The notes beneath the pieces were generated by a model, which was given only the letters and a program-made list of their open reading frames with translations, had not been told where the DNA came from and did not search any database. A stretch of DNA of 64,000 bases from Pseudomonas sp. LD120 (GTDB lineage: Bacteria; Pseudomonadota; Gammaproteobacteria; Pseudomonadales; Pseudomonadaceae): positions 3,038,001-3,102,000 of the forward strand of contig NZ_WVHL01000005.1 of the NCBI RefSeq assembly GCF_009861525.1. The letters run 5' to 3'. Numbering within the stretch: position 1 is the first letter of the stretch; each line of letters begins with the position of its first letter. This document shows, one piece after another, positions 1 to 9,374 of this stretch. The translations under genes and the position numbers were made by a program.

Positions 1-145
1 GGATGCGCGCTTGAAGGTGCATGGCCTGGCAGGGCTGCGCATCGTCGATGCCTCGGTGTTTCCCAACGTCACTTCGGGCAACACCCATGCGGCGGTGCTG
101 ATGGTGGCGGAGAAGGGCGCCGACCTGATCCTGGAGGATGCCTGA
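1..145 (+). CDS. GMC-family oxidoreductase, C-terminal fragment
   Basis: The reading frame is open from base 2 to a TGA at 143-145 and gives the last 47 residues of a protein whose start lies outside the window. The tail carries the GMC C-terminal signature: an IVDASVFP stretch followed by NVTSGNTHAAVLMVAEKGA. In choline and alcohol dehydrogenases of this family this region holds the catalytic base and contacts FAD. Substrate cannot be judged from the fragment. A second GMC enzyme, full length, lies at 51036-52682 and has the same terminal motif in slightly different form. Confidence 0.8.
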   Translation, partial: DARLKVHGLAGLRIVDASVFPNVTSGNTHAAVLMVAEKGADLILEDA

Positions 146-214
146 TAGCGCTCACAGGATCGTGTCGGACGGTTGCTTGATGGCGCTGTGCGCCAGTGCG
201 TGCCTGGCCTGGGC

Positions 215-1528
215 TCAGCGCAGCTTCTCCAGCATCTGGTAGTACCACATGCCCGCCGCCAGCATCGAGTTGCCCAACTGGTCGCCCAGGGGCACGCGAA
301 TATGCCGGCAGGCGGCGAAGGTGTCGTAGTCGCCCAGGTGGCCGGTCAGGGCCTCGGCCATGATCTCGCCCATGATGTGGCTGGTGGCCACGCCGTGCCC
401 GGAGTAGCCCTGGCAGTACCAGACGTTGTCCGAGAGCTTGCCCAGTTGCGGGATGCGGTTGATCACGATGCCCATGGCGCAACTCCACTGGAAGGCGATG
501 CCCACGCCCTTGAGCGCCGGGAAGGTGCGCTCGATGCAGGGGCGCAGTTCGCCGGCGATGTCCCGCGAGTCTTTGCCGCTGTAGTTGGCGCCACCACCGA
601 ACAGCAGGCGGCCGTCGGCGGTCATGCGGTAGTAGTCGAGGACAAAGCGGCAGTCGTAGACCGCCAGGTCCTCGGGGTTCAGGCGTTTGGCCAAATCCCC
701 CAGGGGCTCGGTGGTGACGATGCCGCCCATGGCCGGGAAGATCTTGCCCTTGAGTTTTTTCGGCTCCAGCTTGTGGTAAACGTCGCCGGCCAGCAGCACT
801 TGCTTGGCGTTGATCCGGCCTTGGGCGGTGATCACCGCCGGGTGTTCGCCGTGGACGATCTGCAGCACTTGGCTGTGCTCGAAAATCAGCGCCCCCAGGC
901 TCTCGGCGGCCCGGGCTTCGCCGATGCACAGGTTCAGCGGGTGCAGGTGCAGGTTGCGGGTGTTCTTGATGGCGCCGTGGTACAGCTCGCTTTCCAGCAG
1001 GCCGCGCACCTGGGCTCGGTCCAGCAGGCTGACTTCATCGCCCATGCCGCGGCGCAGCGCTTCTTCGTAGTCGGCGCGCAGGCCCGGCAGGTGGCTGGGC
1101 TTGTAGGCGGCGTGCAGGTGGCCGTGCTTGAGGTCGCAGGCGATGGCGTATTTCTCCACCCGTTGCTGGATGATCCGGTGCCCGCGCCAGCGCAGGTTCC
1201 AGATGAAATCATCGACTTCCTTGCCGAGCTGGCGGCGCATCTGTTTGCGCATGGCTTCATCGCCGGACAGGCTGCCGGTGACCTGGCCGCCATTGCGCCC
1301 GGTGGCGCCCCAGCCGATCTTGTGGCTTTCGACGATGGCGACTTTCAGGCCGCGCTCGGCCAGTTCCACCGCGCTGGCGACGCCGGTAAAACCGCCGCCG
1401 ATGATCACCACATCCACCTGATGAGTGCCTTGCAGAGTCGGGTATTGGGTTTCCTGGTTCAGGGTGGCGCTGTAGTAGCTGGGGCAGCGTTCGGCTGCCG
1501 GGGTCCGCGGATCGAGAGCGGTTGTCAT
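215..1528 (-). CDS. puuB: FAD-dependent amine oxidase, gamma-glutamylputrescine oxidase-like
   Basis: A 437-residue flavoprotein. An N-terminal dinucleotide motif (VVIIGGGFTGVASAVELAERG, about residues 40-60) is followed by a GRNGGQV segment and a C-terminal GYSGHGVATSHIMGE motif, typical of the DadA/PuuB branch of the DAO family. PuuB-type enzymes oxidise gamma-glutamylputrescine to the aldehyde, releasing ammonia and peroxide. ATG at 1528 is preferred over an upstream in-frame TTG because AAGGA lies 8 bases before it. A glutamine-synthetase-like gene of the PuuA/SpuB type lies immediately upstream on the same strand, which supports polyamine catabolism. Pseudomonads carry several paralogues of this pair, so the exact amine is uncertain. 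Confidence 0.75.
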   Translation of the reverse strand: MTTALDPRTPAAERCPSYYSATLNQETQYPTLQGTHQVDVVIIGGGFTGVASAVELAERGLKVAIVESHKIGWGATGRNGGQVTGSLSGDEAMRKQMRRQLGKEVDDFIWNLRWRGHRIIQQRVEKYAIACDLKHGHLHAAYKPSHLPGLRADYEEALRRGMGDEVSLLDRAQVRGLLESELYHGAIKNTRNLHLHPLNLCIGEARAAESLGALIFEHSQVLQIVHGEHPAVITAQGRINAKQVLLAGDVYHKLEPKKLKGKIFPAMGGIVTTEPLGDLAKRLNPEDLAVYDCRFVLDYYRMTADGRLLFGGGANYSGKDSRDIAGELRPCIERTFPALKGVGIAFQWSCAMGIVINRIPQLGKLSDNVWYCQGYSGHGVATSHIMGEIMAEALTGHLGDYDTFAACRHIRVPLGDQLGNSMLAAGMWYYQMLEKLR

Positions 1529-1651
1529 GAACAATATCCTTGAAAAATTCGACCGGGCGGCTGTGTGTGGACAGCCGCCAGTGCTGGATAACGTGTCGGC
1601 GATCTGCCGCTGCCGCCTGGATGCAGCAGGCTGTGCAGATCGTGCCGGGGC

Positions 1652-3037
1652 TCAGGCCTGGGTCAGGTACCAGCGCCAGTCCTGCTCGCCGACTTCGGCC
1701 ATGAACTGGCGGTATTCGGCGCGTTTGACTGCCAGGTACACGCCGAGGAATTCACGGCCCAGGGCATCCCGGGCCCAGGCCGATTGCTCCAGGGCGATCA
1801 GCGAGGTCAGCCAGTCGGTGGGCAGCAGTTCGGTGGCCTGGGCGTAGCCATTGCCTTGCACCGGATCGCCCGGATCGAGCTGTTCGCGCAGGCCGCGATG
1901 TACGCCGGCGAGGATTGCCGCCGCCGCCAGATAAGGGTTGGCGTCGGCACCACAGATGCGGTGTTCGATGTGCCGACTGTTGGCCGGACCGCCGGGCACC
2001 CGCAGGCTCACGGTGCGGTTGTCGACGCCCCAGGTCGGTGCCAGGGGCGCGTAGCTGTTGGCCTGGAAGCGCCGATAGGAGTTGGCGTTGGGGCAGAACA
2101 GCAGCAGGGAGTCCAGCAGCGATGTGAGCATACCGCCCACCGCCTGGCGCAGCAGCGGGGTGCCGGCCGGGTCTTCGGAGGCGAACAGGTTGCGGCCCGC
2201 GGCATCGGCGATGCTCACGTGCATGTGCATGCCGGTGCCGGCCAGGTGGTCAAAGGGCTTGGCCATGAAGGTGGCCTGCATCCCGTGCTGGTGAGCCACG
2301 GCCTTGACCAGACGCTTGTAGCGCACCGCCTGGTCCATGGCTTCCAGGGCATCGCCGTGTTCCAGGGTGATTTCCACCTGGCCCGGGGCGTATTCGGAGA
2401 TCGCCGTGCGCGCCGGGATGCCTTGCAGTTTGCAGGCGGCGTACAGGTCGGCGAGGAACGGCTCGATCTGCTCCAGCTCGCGCAGGCCGTAGACCTGAGT
2501 GCTGCGCGGACGACCGCCGTCAGCATCCAGCGCCGGTTGCGGTCGGCCATTGCTGTCACGCTTGGCGTCCAGCAGGTAGAACTCCAGCTCGCAGGCCATC
2601 ACTGGGTGGTAACCCTCGGCCTTGAGCCCGTCGATCACCTTGATCAGCAGGTGGCGCGGGTCGGCGATGCTGGCGGGCATGCCCTCCTGCGGGTGCATGC
2701 TGACCTGTACCGTGGCAGTGGGAATTTGCCGCCAGGGCAAGCGCACCAGGCTGCCGGCCAGCGGGTAGGCACGGCAGTCGATATCACCGACGTCCCACAC
2801 CAGGCCGGAGTTTTCCACGTCGTCGCCGTTGAGGGTCAGGCCGAGGATGGTGCTGGGCAGGGGCCGGCCGCTTGCGTAGACCGCCAGCAGTTCTTCGCGG
2901 TGCAGCAGCTTGCCCCGGGGCACGCCGTTGGCGTCGAGGATGAACAGTTCGATCATGTCGATATCGGGGTTGGCGGCCAGGAAGTCACGGGCTTCGTCGA
3001 GGGCGGCAAATTTCATCAGGGTTCTCGCTTGCGCCAT
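1652..3037 (-). CDS. puuA: Glutamine synthetase family, gamma-glutamylpolyamine synthetase-like
   Basis: A 461-residue glutamine-synthetase-fold ligase from the chosen start. The N-terminal beta-grasp segment (IELFILDANGVPRGK) is followed by the ATP and metal motifs CELEFYLL, GTGMHMHVS, PNANSYRRF and a C-terminal EHRICGADANPYL. This is the SpuB/PuuA type that glutamylates putrescine or other polyamines with ATP, rather than housekeeping GlnA, which has a different adenylylation loop. The start is uncertain: ATG codons at 3037 and 3016 both give plausible N-termini with weak ribosome sites. The neighbouring amine oxidase is its expected partner. Confidence 0.75.
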   Translation of the reverse strand: MAQARTLMKFAALDEARDFLAANPDIDMIELFILDANGVPRGKLLHREELLAVYASGRPLPSTILGLTLNGDDVENSGLVWDVGDIDCRAYPLAGSLVRLPWRQIPTATVQVSMHPQEGMPASIADPRHLLIKVIDGLKAEGYHPVMACELEFYLLDAKRDSNGRPQPALDADGGRPRSTQVYGLRELEQIEPFLADLYAACKLQGIPARTAISEYAPGQVEITLEHGDALEAMDQAVRYKRLVKAVAHQHGMQATFMAKPFDHLAGTGMHMHVSIADAAGRNLFASEDPAGTPLLRQAVGGMLTSLLDSLLLFCPNANSYRRFQANSYAPLAPTWGVDNRTVSLRVPGGPANSRHIEHRICGADANPYLAAAAILAGVHRGLREQLDPGDPVQGNGYAQATELLPTDWLTSLIALEQSAWARDALGREFLGVYLAVKRAEYRQFMAEVGEQDWRWYLTQA

Positions 3038-3079
3038 TGGGGCGCGCAGGTTTTCAGGTCCTGCAACGACGCCGCGCAC

Positions 3080-3737
3080 GGCTTGGTTGCAAGGGCAGAA
3101 ATCAGATCTGGAAAGGGAGCGCGCAGGGACGCGCGCTCAGGCCAGCAGCGAGTGATCCGGAGGGCGTGAGGAGTGGCGCAGACGGGAGCGGCACAGGGCC
3201 ATGGGCAGGTTGACCAGGAGCTTCATGGGCAGGGCCTGTCCAGCAAGTACGAGCCGATGACGACAGCGCGGTCCTCATGAACCTCATGAGGCGTGGCGGG
3301 AAGTGAGCGGCAGGACAGCGCGAGTCGGGCGTCGAGATCACCGCCGCAGCCTCTGTGCAGGGGCGCGGGCGCTGATCTGTCGAATCCGTGATACGGGCTC
3401 AGGGGGGACATCGCCGATGTGATCTCGCTGTCGAGTTCGTTGTGGTTATGGGTTATGGGAACCGGGTGCTGCTGGGGCGGATCAATGGGGCCGCTGTCCC
3501 AGGGCGGATCAATACTGCAAGAATCCGTCGGCCAATGTAAGGGGGGTAAAAGGCTCCAGTCCCCTGCCGGCTGCCCTTCGCCTACGGGGAGAGGCGTGAG
3601 CTAGAGCGGTGCTTCCCGAATGCCAGAAGTGTCTGATTTTTTTTACAGAGCCCCAGTAGACACCGGGCAACAGGTGCCGGCAGCCCCTGTCGGCGGTGCA
3701 TGAGGCTCGGGGCTTCAGCTTGGGCCGGCGTTCGCTA
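3080..3737. other. Intergenic region with no recognisable gene
   Basis: Open frames here are short and have no recognisable product. It contains GC-rich inverted segments and a poly-T run near 3640-3650. I see no RNA gene. It separates the puuA-like gene from a possible repeat element and speD. Confidence 0.5.
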
Positions 3738-3903
3738 GGCTCTGTCCGAACAGTTTTGAGACGAAGGTCAGGCAAGGCGAAAACGGTCGAGGAACGGCCG
3801 GGGTCGCGTTCGACTTTACGGGGTGTAAATGAGCCTTCTGGACTCGCGCACGAGACCGTTTTCAACGCAGCATCACCGAGTATCAAGGCTCTTCGTACAA
3901 CGC
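3738..3903. repeat. Candidate non-autonomous repeat element next to speD
   Basis: A roughly 165-base stretch beginning GGCTCTGTCCGAACAG and ending at the speD stop codon. It holds a perfect 10-base inverted repeat, GAAAACGGTC at 3779-3788 and GACCGTTTTC at 3854-3863, 65 bases apart. Its text resembles a dispersed intergenic sequence I recall from fluorescent pseudomonads, but copy number cannot be seen in one window. The speD stop codon lies at its edge, so the element may supply the end of that gene and a transcript end. Confidence 0.35.
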
Positions 3904-4338
3904 CTAGGGATCGACCGACTCTGCCTGGTGCCGTACCACCGGCGCTGCATGGCTGGCGGGCAGGTGCTGGGGTGGTTGCGCCGCTCCGCGCTCGACGATC
4001 TTCATCGCCCGTACATCGCAGCCCAGGTTCGAGCAGATGTAGTCGAACGCCTTGACCGGGTCGCAAGTCGTGCCGCAGGTAAAGATGTCGAGAAACAGCG
4101 CCCCGTGTTCGGGGTAGGTGTGGAAGGAGGCGTGGGACTCCTCCAGCATCACCAGCACCGTCGCGCCTTGTGGCTCGAAGCGTTTTGTCAGCGTGCCACA
4201 GACCGTCGCGCCGGCTTCGGCGGAGGCGGCACACAGCAGTTGGGTCAAGGCATCCAGGTCATTGAGCTTTTCCGGGGCGATCTGATAGAGCTCGCCCAGT
4301 GTGTGCCTGCCAAAAAAAGCATTGGCGTTCGGGTTCAT
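3904..4338 (-). CDS. speD: S-adenosylmethionine decarboxylase proenzyme (small, Bacillus-type)
   Basis: A 144-residue pyruvoyl enzyme. Ser68 in the EESHASFHTYPE motif is the expected self-cleavage site that yields the pyruvoyl group, and the CGTTCDP motif follows. The product, decarboxylated SAM, is the aminopropyl donor for spermidine-type synthases. ATG at 4338 is chosen because GGAAG lies just upstream; the longer frame adds residues unlike the family. The C-terminal 20 or so residues look non-conserved. The gene is divergent from the large biosynthetic locus. A branched-polyamine-synthase-like gene lies at 29593-30747, so speD may belong functionally to that locus; this link is inferred. 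Confidence 0.85.
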   Translation of the reverse strand: MNPNANAFFGRHTLGELYQIAPEKLNDLDALTQLLCAASAEAGATVCGTLTKRFEPQGATVLVMLEESHASFHTYPEHGALFLDIFTCGTTCDPVKAFDYICSNLGCDVRAMKIVERGAAQPPQHLPASHAAPVVRHQAESVDP

Positions 4339-4929
4339 AGGACTTCCCTGTTTCGACACCAGTACGCATGGCGCGGGTGGGTGAGTGAAAGGCTGCGCAG
4401 GCCTGATTGCAGACGCCGATGATGGGATAGCCAGTGCTCGCTTTCCAGGCAAATTGCCGGCGGGTTATTTGAGCATGTAAGAGGTTGATACCAATTGTTT
4501 CGCAGGTCCTGGCGGAGCGATCAGCACCTGGCGCGCACGCCCCCGAGGCAAGCCGGCGACCGGCGCCGGCGTTGATTCATGGGCCTTGATCAACTCATTC
4601 ATTGGATCAGTTATCGCCATCGACAGGTGTCGCCGTGCTGTCCGGGGGGGATCGTTCCTTTATTAGTTGTTGGAAATATCGATTCATACTCGGAGCGATT
4701 TTGTTACAAGTCTGAAATTATTTTCGAGGTTGTTTGTTCGGTGTCGGTGTTAGCTTGTTTTCGCCGCTGTTCTGGCTGTGTCTGGTAGTTGTGAGTCTCG
4801 AACTTTATCGGTTGGTTTTCGAATGGCGTCGCAATAGCGCTTCTTATACGTCGCTGCTGTTTGAAATGTTGTTCTGCAATGTTGATAAAAGTTTATCTGG
4901 TTGAACTTTAGTGTCGGAGGTGGGTGATC
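4339..4929. other. AT-rich divergent intergenic region upstream of block A
   Basis: About 590 bases without a convincing gene. From roughly 4600 to 4920 the composition is clearly more AT-rich than the coding DNA around it. It contains the candidate promoter at 4861-4889 and must also carry the speD promoter. No regulatory gene sits beside it. Confidence 0.6.
4861..4889 (+). promoter_or_regulatory. Candidate sigma-70 promoter of block A
   Basis: TTGAAA at 4861-4866 and GATAAA at 4884-4889 are separated by exactly 17 bases. They lie 40 bases upstream of the first block A start codon (4930), which has a GGAGG ribosome site at 4915-4919. The match is by eye only. Confidence 0.4.
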
Positions 4930-6429
4930 ATGGAAGATCAGAAGTTGAAGTTGTTGGTCTTCGGTATCGACGGGGCGTCCCATGCTGTCCTCCAGCAACT
5001 GATGGCTCGGGGATTGCTGCCCAACTTCAGCGCACTGCGCCGGCGCGCCTCCCATGGGGTACTGCAATCGACCTTTCCACCGCACACCGCACCGGGCTGG
5101 GCCTCCATGTTTACTGGGGTTTCTCCGGGTGAACACGGGATCTACCAGTTCTGGTCGACCCAGTCTGCGGACTATCGTTTCCGGGCAATGAACGCTGCCG
5201 ACTATGGGCGCGAACCCTGCTGGCTGACCCTGGAGCGCCACGGGCTGAAAGTCGGTGCCTACAACATCCCCATGACTCATCCGCCGGCAGATCTGCAGGG
5301 CGGCTATATGATCAGCTGGCCATTGGCCAAAACCCTGAGATATACCTCGCCCGCCAACTTGATGCATGAGTTGATGCAGGCGGGGCTGCACTATCATTCA
5401 GACATTGTCACTATGTATCGCGGTCAGGAAGACTACTGTGAGCAGGCGCGCAAGTTCATCAAGGGGCGTGCCGATACTTGCTGTTTTCTACAGCAGACGC
5501 GGGCCGTGGATGCACTGTTTGTAGTCTTCACCGAAGTTGATCGTGTCAGTCACTATTATTGGGGCGATCACTCGGCGCCCAGTTCCGTCGTGGAACAGTG
5601 TTATATCGATATCGATCAGGCGCTGGGCACCGTATTGACCCTGGCCGATGACGACACCCTGGTGGTGGTGGCTTCCGACCATGGCTTCGGCCTGTGTGAA
5701 GCGGACTTCAGCGTGCACGAGTTCCTCGAACAACAGGGCCTGCTGGCGACCCGCTATGAACCCCAGGACTCGGGCGCCGAGGCCTCCCACGACGATCCGG
5801 GGGCGCGTTCCTGGTTCGACGCGCCGGCGAGCTACCGACGCGTGGTGGATTGGTCGCGCACCGAGTTCTACATGCCCACCCCTGGCTGCTTCGGTGTCAA
5901 TGCCAATCTGTTGGGGCGCGAGGCCCAGGGGGTGCTGCGCGCCGAGCAGTTGCCGGAGGCCGAAGCGCGTTTGCAGCAAGCCCTGGCGCAGGAGCTCGAC
6001 GAGCAGGGCCGCCCCTGGTTCACGCTGGTCAAGGCCGATCAGGTGTATGCCGGCGCACGCCTGCAGGACGCTCCCGACTACCTGCTGATCCCCAGGGATT
6101 TCAGCGTCATGCCGACACCGGCACTCACCGGCCGGGTCTGGAACACACCGGCCCAGCGTGGCGTGCATCGGCCCGACGGCATCGTGTTCATTCGTGGCTC
6201 GACCTTTCCCGAGGACGCCGCGCTGCAGGCGCGGATCGAAGACATCTACCCGACGATCCTGGCCCATCTGGGGCTGCCAGTGCCTGAAGGGCTGGAAGGT
6301 CACTGGTTGCTGGAACCGGCCCACGAGCCGCAGCGCGAGCCCGGCCGCAAAGGCTGTGGCGGGCAACGAATGAGTGAAGAAGAACAGCGCTTCATGGACC
6401 GCCAATTACAACAAATTGGGTATTTTTAA
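4930..6429 (+). CDS. Type I phosphodiesterase / alkaline-phosphatase-superfamily protein
   Basis: A 499-residue protein of the nucleotide pyrophosphatase/phosphodiesterase group. The metal and nucleophile positions look intact: Asp14 in FGIDGAS, Thr53 in FPPHTAPGW (expected nucleophile), Asp and His in VDRVSHYYW, Asp-His in ASDHGFG, and a late His in GVHRPDG. There is no signal peptide, so it should be cytoplasmic. Family members hydrolyse phosphodiester, phosphonate or sulfate ester bonds; substrate here is unknown. ATG 4930 is preferred to GTG 4924 on ribosome-site spacing. It is the first gene of block A, and its stop overlaps the next start (TAATG). A degenerate paralogue opens block C at 36618. 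Confidence 0.8.
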   Translation: MEDQKLKLLVFGIDGASHAVLQQLMARGLLPNFSALRRRASHGVLQSTFPPHTAPGWASMFTGVSPGEHGIYQFWSTQSADYRFRAMNAADYGREPCWLTLERHGLKVGAYNIPMTHPPADLQGGYMISWPLAKTLRYTSPANLMHELMQAGLHYHSDIVTMYRGQEDYCEQARKFIKGRADTCCFLQQTRAVDALFVVFTEVDRVSHYYWGDHSAPSSVVEQCYIDIDQALGTVLTLADDDTLVVVASDHGFGLCEADFSVHEFLEQQGLLATRYEPQDSGAEASHDDPGARSWFDAPASYRRVVDWSRTEFYMPTPGCFGVNANLLGREAQGVLRAEQLPEAEARLQQALAQELDEQGRPWFTLVKADQVYAGARLQDAPDYLLIPRDFSVMPTPALTGRVWNTPAQRGVHRPDGIVFIRGSTFPEDAALQARIEDIYPTILAHLGLPVPEGLEGHWLLEPAHEPQREPGRKGCGGQRMSEEEQRFMDRQLQQIGYF

Positions 6430-8243
6430 TGGAAACCGTGCCGTTCACCAACGCCGCCGACGGGTTGATTCCGCTCGCCAACCTGGCTGAGCCGATCGAC
6501 GCGCCAGCGAGCAATCCGCTGCATTCCACTGTCGACTTCCGCAAGCCGCAGCCGATGCGCGTGTGCTTTCCGGTGTTGCTCGATGGCGACCTGGTAATGA
6601 GTTCCGAACACCTGGGCGTCAGCTACCTGGTGTCGATCCTGCGGGACCTGGGCGCCGAGTGCCAGGTGGTCGAAGTCAAGTCGATCCAGCACGGCGACGA
6701 GATTGCCATTGCTGAAGTGGTGGCCTTCAAGCCCGACCTGATCGGGTTCTCCCTGACCACCGTCACCGTCAGTCATGCCACCGCTTTCGGTTCGGCATTG
6801 CGTGCGGCCCTGCCCGAGCAGGTGGCGTTTCTGGCCGGTGGCCCGCTGGCCACCTTCCTGGGCTCCAAGTTGCTGAGCAACCCCAACTGGAGCTTCCTTG
6901 ACGCCCTGGTGCGCGGTGAGGGCGACGTGCCGCTGGTGCGCTACGTCGAGGCCTTCTGGGATCATGGCGACTACGCCCGGGTGCCGAGCCTGAGCTGGCG
7001 CGAGGAGGGCGGGTTCGTCATCGACAACCCCATTGGCAAGCCGGTGCCGGAGCTGGACATGCTGCCTGAACCGGCGCGGGATCAGTTCGAGCTCAACAGC
7101 GGCAAGCTGCCCTACCTGCGCCTGGCCACCACCCGTGGTTGCACGGCGCGCTGCACCTTCTGCAACGCGCCCCACGCCGGCAACAAGATCAATCCCGGCA
7201 AGCTCTGGCGGGCCAGGACCCCGGACAATATCGTCGATGAAATCGAGCGGCTTTATCACAAGTACAACTTCAACACGTTCGACTTCGTCGATTCGACCTT
7301 CGAAGATCCGGGCGGTGCGCCGTTCGCCAAGCAGCGCATCGCCGACATCGCCCAAGGCGTGCTCGATCGCGGCCTGAAGATCTATTACAACTGCTGCATG
7401 CAGGCCAAGAACTGGCACCCCGAAGACCAGCCGCTGCTGGACCTGTTGTACCGCTCCGGCCTGGAGAAGGTGCTGATCGGCATCGAGTCGGGTTCACAGA
7501 TCGGCCTGGATCGCTGGAAGAAGAAATCCACGGTCGAGGACAACAAGCGCGCCATCGAACTGGTGCGTGGCGCCGGCATCTACGTGGCCTTCGGCTTCAT
7601 TGCCTATCACCCCTGGTCGACCTTCCAGGAGATCCGCGACAACAACCTCTTCCTGCGCGAGTACATGGGCTACAACCTGCGCCGCTACACCGTGCGCCTG
7701 GAGCTGTATCCCGGGGCGGAGGCGGTGGAGACCCTGCGCGCCGAGGGCAAGCTGCATGACGACTTCGATGTGTCGCTCAATGCCCTGAGCTACGACTTCG
7801 AAGACCCGCGAGTGCGGCAGTTGTCGACCATCAGCGCCTTGCTCTACGGCGAGAAGTACGCCTCGGAAATGGTCATCGAAAAAGAGCCGGCGGTGTTCGA
7901 GTTCGAGACCTACGACATCGTCATGCACACCTTTATGTCGCGCTTGCGGCGTGCGGTGCTCGGCGACGTCCGGGGCATGGCGATTCTCGAAGCCGGCGAA
8001 GCCAAGGCCGCCGAATTGCGCCGGCTCATGAGCGATTTCAACTATGCGCTGATTTCCGAGATGACCGACCTGGCCGAACTGGGAACCCTCGACGAGGCCT
8101 ATGCCCATGAACGGCGACCCCAGGTCGAGCAGTTCTACCGGGTCAAGCTTGGCGAGCTGCGCCAGGTCCAGTTGGGTATCAGCATGCAACTCCACCGCGC
8201 CGGGCTGAGCCTGCGCGACATCCAGTTCAGCAAAGGGGCTTGA
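6429..8243 (+). CDS. Cobalamin-binding-type radical SAM enzyme
   Basis: A 604-residue protein. Residues about 38-190 look like a B12-binding Rossmann domain (EHLGVSYLVSILRDLG; KPDLIGFSLT) without the classical DxHxxG. The radical SAM cluster motif is CTARCTFC at residues 238-245, followed by a family-typical DSTFEDP stretch and a GIESGSQ motif. Class B radical SAM methylases of this layout methylate unactivated carbons, and some members do oxidations or ring chemistry instead. It starts inside the upstream stop codon (TAATG), so it is translationally coupled. Mitomycin-type clusters also include a radical SAM protein, but I cannot tell whether the two are orthologous. Confidence 0.85.
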   Translation: METVPFTNAADGLIPLANLAEPIDAPASNPLHSTVDFRKPQPMRVCFPVLLDGDLVMSSEHLGVSYLVSILRDLGAECQVVEVKSIQHGDEIAIAEVVAFKPDLIGFSLTTVTVSHATAFGSALRAALPEQVAFLAGGPLATFLGSKLLSNPNWSFLDALVRGEGDVPLVRYVEAFWDHGDYARVPSLSWREEGGFVIDNPIGKPVPELDMLPEPARDQFELNSGKLPYLRLATTRGCTARCTFCNAPHAGNKINPGKLWRARTPDNIVDEIERLYHKYNFNTFDFVDSTFEDPGGAPFAKQRIADIAQGVLDRGLKIYYNCCMQAKNWHPEDQPLLDLLYRSGLEKVLIGIESGSQIGLDRWKKKSTVEDNKRAIELVRGAGIYVAFGFIAYHPWSTFQEIRDNNLFLREYMGYNLRRYTVRLELYPGAEAVETLRAEGKLHDDFDVSLNALSYDFEDPRVRQLSTISALLYGEKYASEMVIEKEPAVFEFETYDIVMHTFMSRLRRAVLGDVRGMAILEAGEAKAAELRRLMSDFNYALISEMTDLAELGTLDEAYAHERRPQVEQFYRVKLGELRQVQLGISMQLHRAGLSLRDIQFSKGA

Positions 8244-8246
8244 GCC

Positions 8247-9374
8247 ATGACGAATGCCGAACCGGTGAACTTTCTCGGTCACAGCCAGTTGCTGGGCAAC
8301 GACCTGGTGATCAACGAGGACGCCTGCAACCTGGGGTGCACCTACTGCCTGACCGGGCAGAGCAACATGAAGTCGTCCCATGAGGGCAAGCTGATCTTCC
8401 AGCCGCCGGTGCACGACGTCTACAGCCAAGACAGCGACCTGGGCCAGCGCCTGCAGACCATCGTCGAGCGAGTCAACCGCACCTTCAAGCCACCGCTGCT
8501 GAAACTCACCGGCGGCGAGATTTTCATCATCAAGGGCATCATGAGCTTCATCGAGCGCATGTCGCCCCTGCATGAAGTGCTGATCGTACAGACCAACGGC
8601 CTGCCGTTGACCCGGGACAAAGTGCGGCGCCTGGCCCAACTGGGCAATGTCGTGGTGCAGATCTCACTCGACAGCAGCCACTATCAGGGCAACAGCTATC
8701 GGGTCCTGTCGCCACGCATCCACGAGATGATCATGGAGCGCATCGCCATGGTCCTGGAGGCCGGCCTGCCGCTGGAAATCTACGGCGTGCTCAATGACCG
8801 CAGCGCGCCGTATCTGCGCGAGTTCGTGGAGTGGTGCTCCGGGTTTGCGGACAACCCACCGCAGCTGTTTCCGTTCCCCGTGCGCGGCCCGGACAGCGAG
8901 ACGTTCAAGGTCCGCCCCGAGCAGTATCCGTTCATCGACGCATTGTTCGAGCTGCGCGAGCGCTACCCGCAGATCCTGCCACCCAAGGCCTACCTGGAGC
9001 GCCTCAGTTCGTTCTATCACCAGGGGCGGCGCACCTGGCGCTGCCACCTGCCACGCCTGGTGATGTCGACCTTCAGCGACGGCGTGGCCACCCCGTGCCC
9101 GAACATCTGGTTCCACAACATGGGCAATCTGTTGGAGGACGACTGGAACAAGGCCCTGGCTCCGGTCAACCGTTCACCGTTCTATCAACTGTTGCTGGCT
9201 GAACGACCGCGGCTGGATGCCTGCAAGGGCTGCTTCACCCCCTGGGACACCCTGAGCCTGTATTTCGAAGACGCCATCAGCCTGGACGAGCTGTGCCGTG
9301 CGCCTTCCTACGCGCCCCAGGCCGTCAGGAACCTGCTTGAACAAGCCAAGGAGGCGTATCGACATGGCGCCTGA
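8247..9374 (+). CDS. Radical SAM enzyme, possibly with an auxiliary cluster
   Basis: A 375-residue protein. The CxxxCxxC motif is CNLGCTYC at residues 27-34, followed by the glycine-rich LKLTGGEIF motif. The C-terminal half holds further cysteines (one near CHLPR, one in a TPCPN segment, and a DACKGC motif before FTPWD), arranged like the SPASM/twitch part of radical SAM maturases that binds auxiliary [4Fe-4S] clusters. No precursor peptide gene is visible nearby, so a small-molecule or carrier-bound substrate is more likely. It starts 3 bases after the upstream stop and overlaps the next gene by 11 bases. Confidence 0.8.
   Translation: MTNAEPVNFLGHSQLLGNDLVINEDACNLGCTYCLTGQSNMKSSHEGKLIFQPPVHDVYSQDSDLGQRLQTIVERVNRTFKPPLLKLTGGEIFIIKGIMSFIERMSPLHEVLIVQTNGLPLTRDKVRRLAQLGNVVVQISLDSSHYQGNSYRVLSPRIHEMIMERIAMVLEAGLPLEIYGVLNDRSAPYLREFVEWCSGFADNPPQLFPFPVRGPDSETFKVRPEQYPFIDALFELRERYPQILPPKAYLERLSSFYHQGRRTWRCHLPRLVMSTFSDGVATPCPNIWFHNMGNLLEDDWNKALAPVNRSPFYQLLLAERPRLDACKGCFTPWDTLSLYFEDAISLDELCRAPSYAPQAVRNLLEQAKEAYRHGA

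Noticed and set aside
173..1543. A 456-residue plus-strand frame over the PuuB-like gene
   Set aside because: Low-complexity Val/Ala/Gln composition without motifs; the minus strand gives a complete flavoprotein.
4579..5397. Short frames on both strands in the gap upstream of block A
   Set aside because: No recognisable domain; the minus-strand frame overlaps the phosphodiesterase-like gene, whose motifs are clear.
8247..9374. A RiPP or PQQ-type maturase cluster
   Set aside because: No small precursor gene was found next to the radical SAM genes; the neighbours are ACP and NRPS genes.
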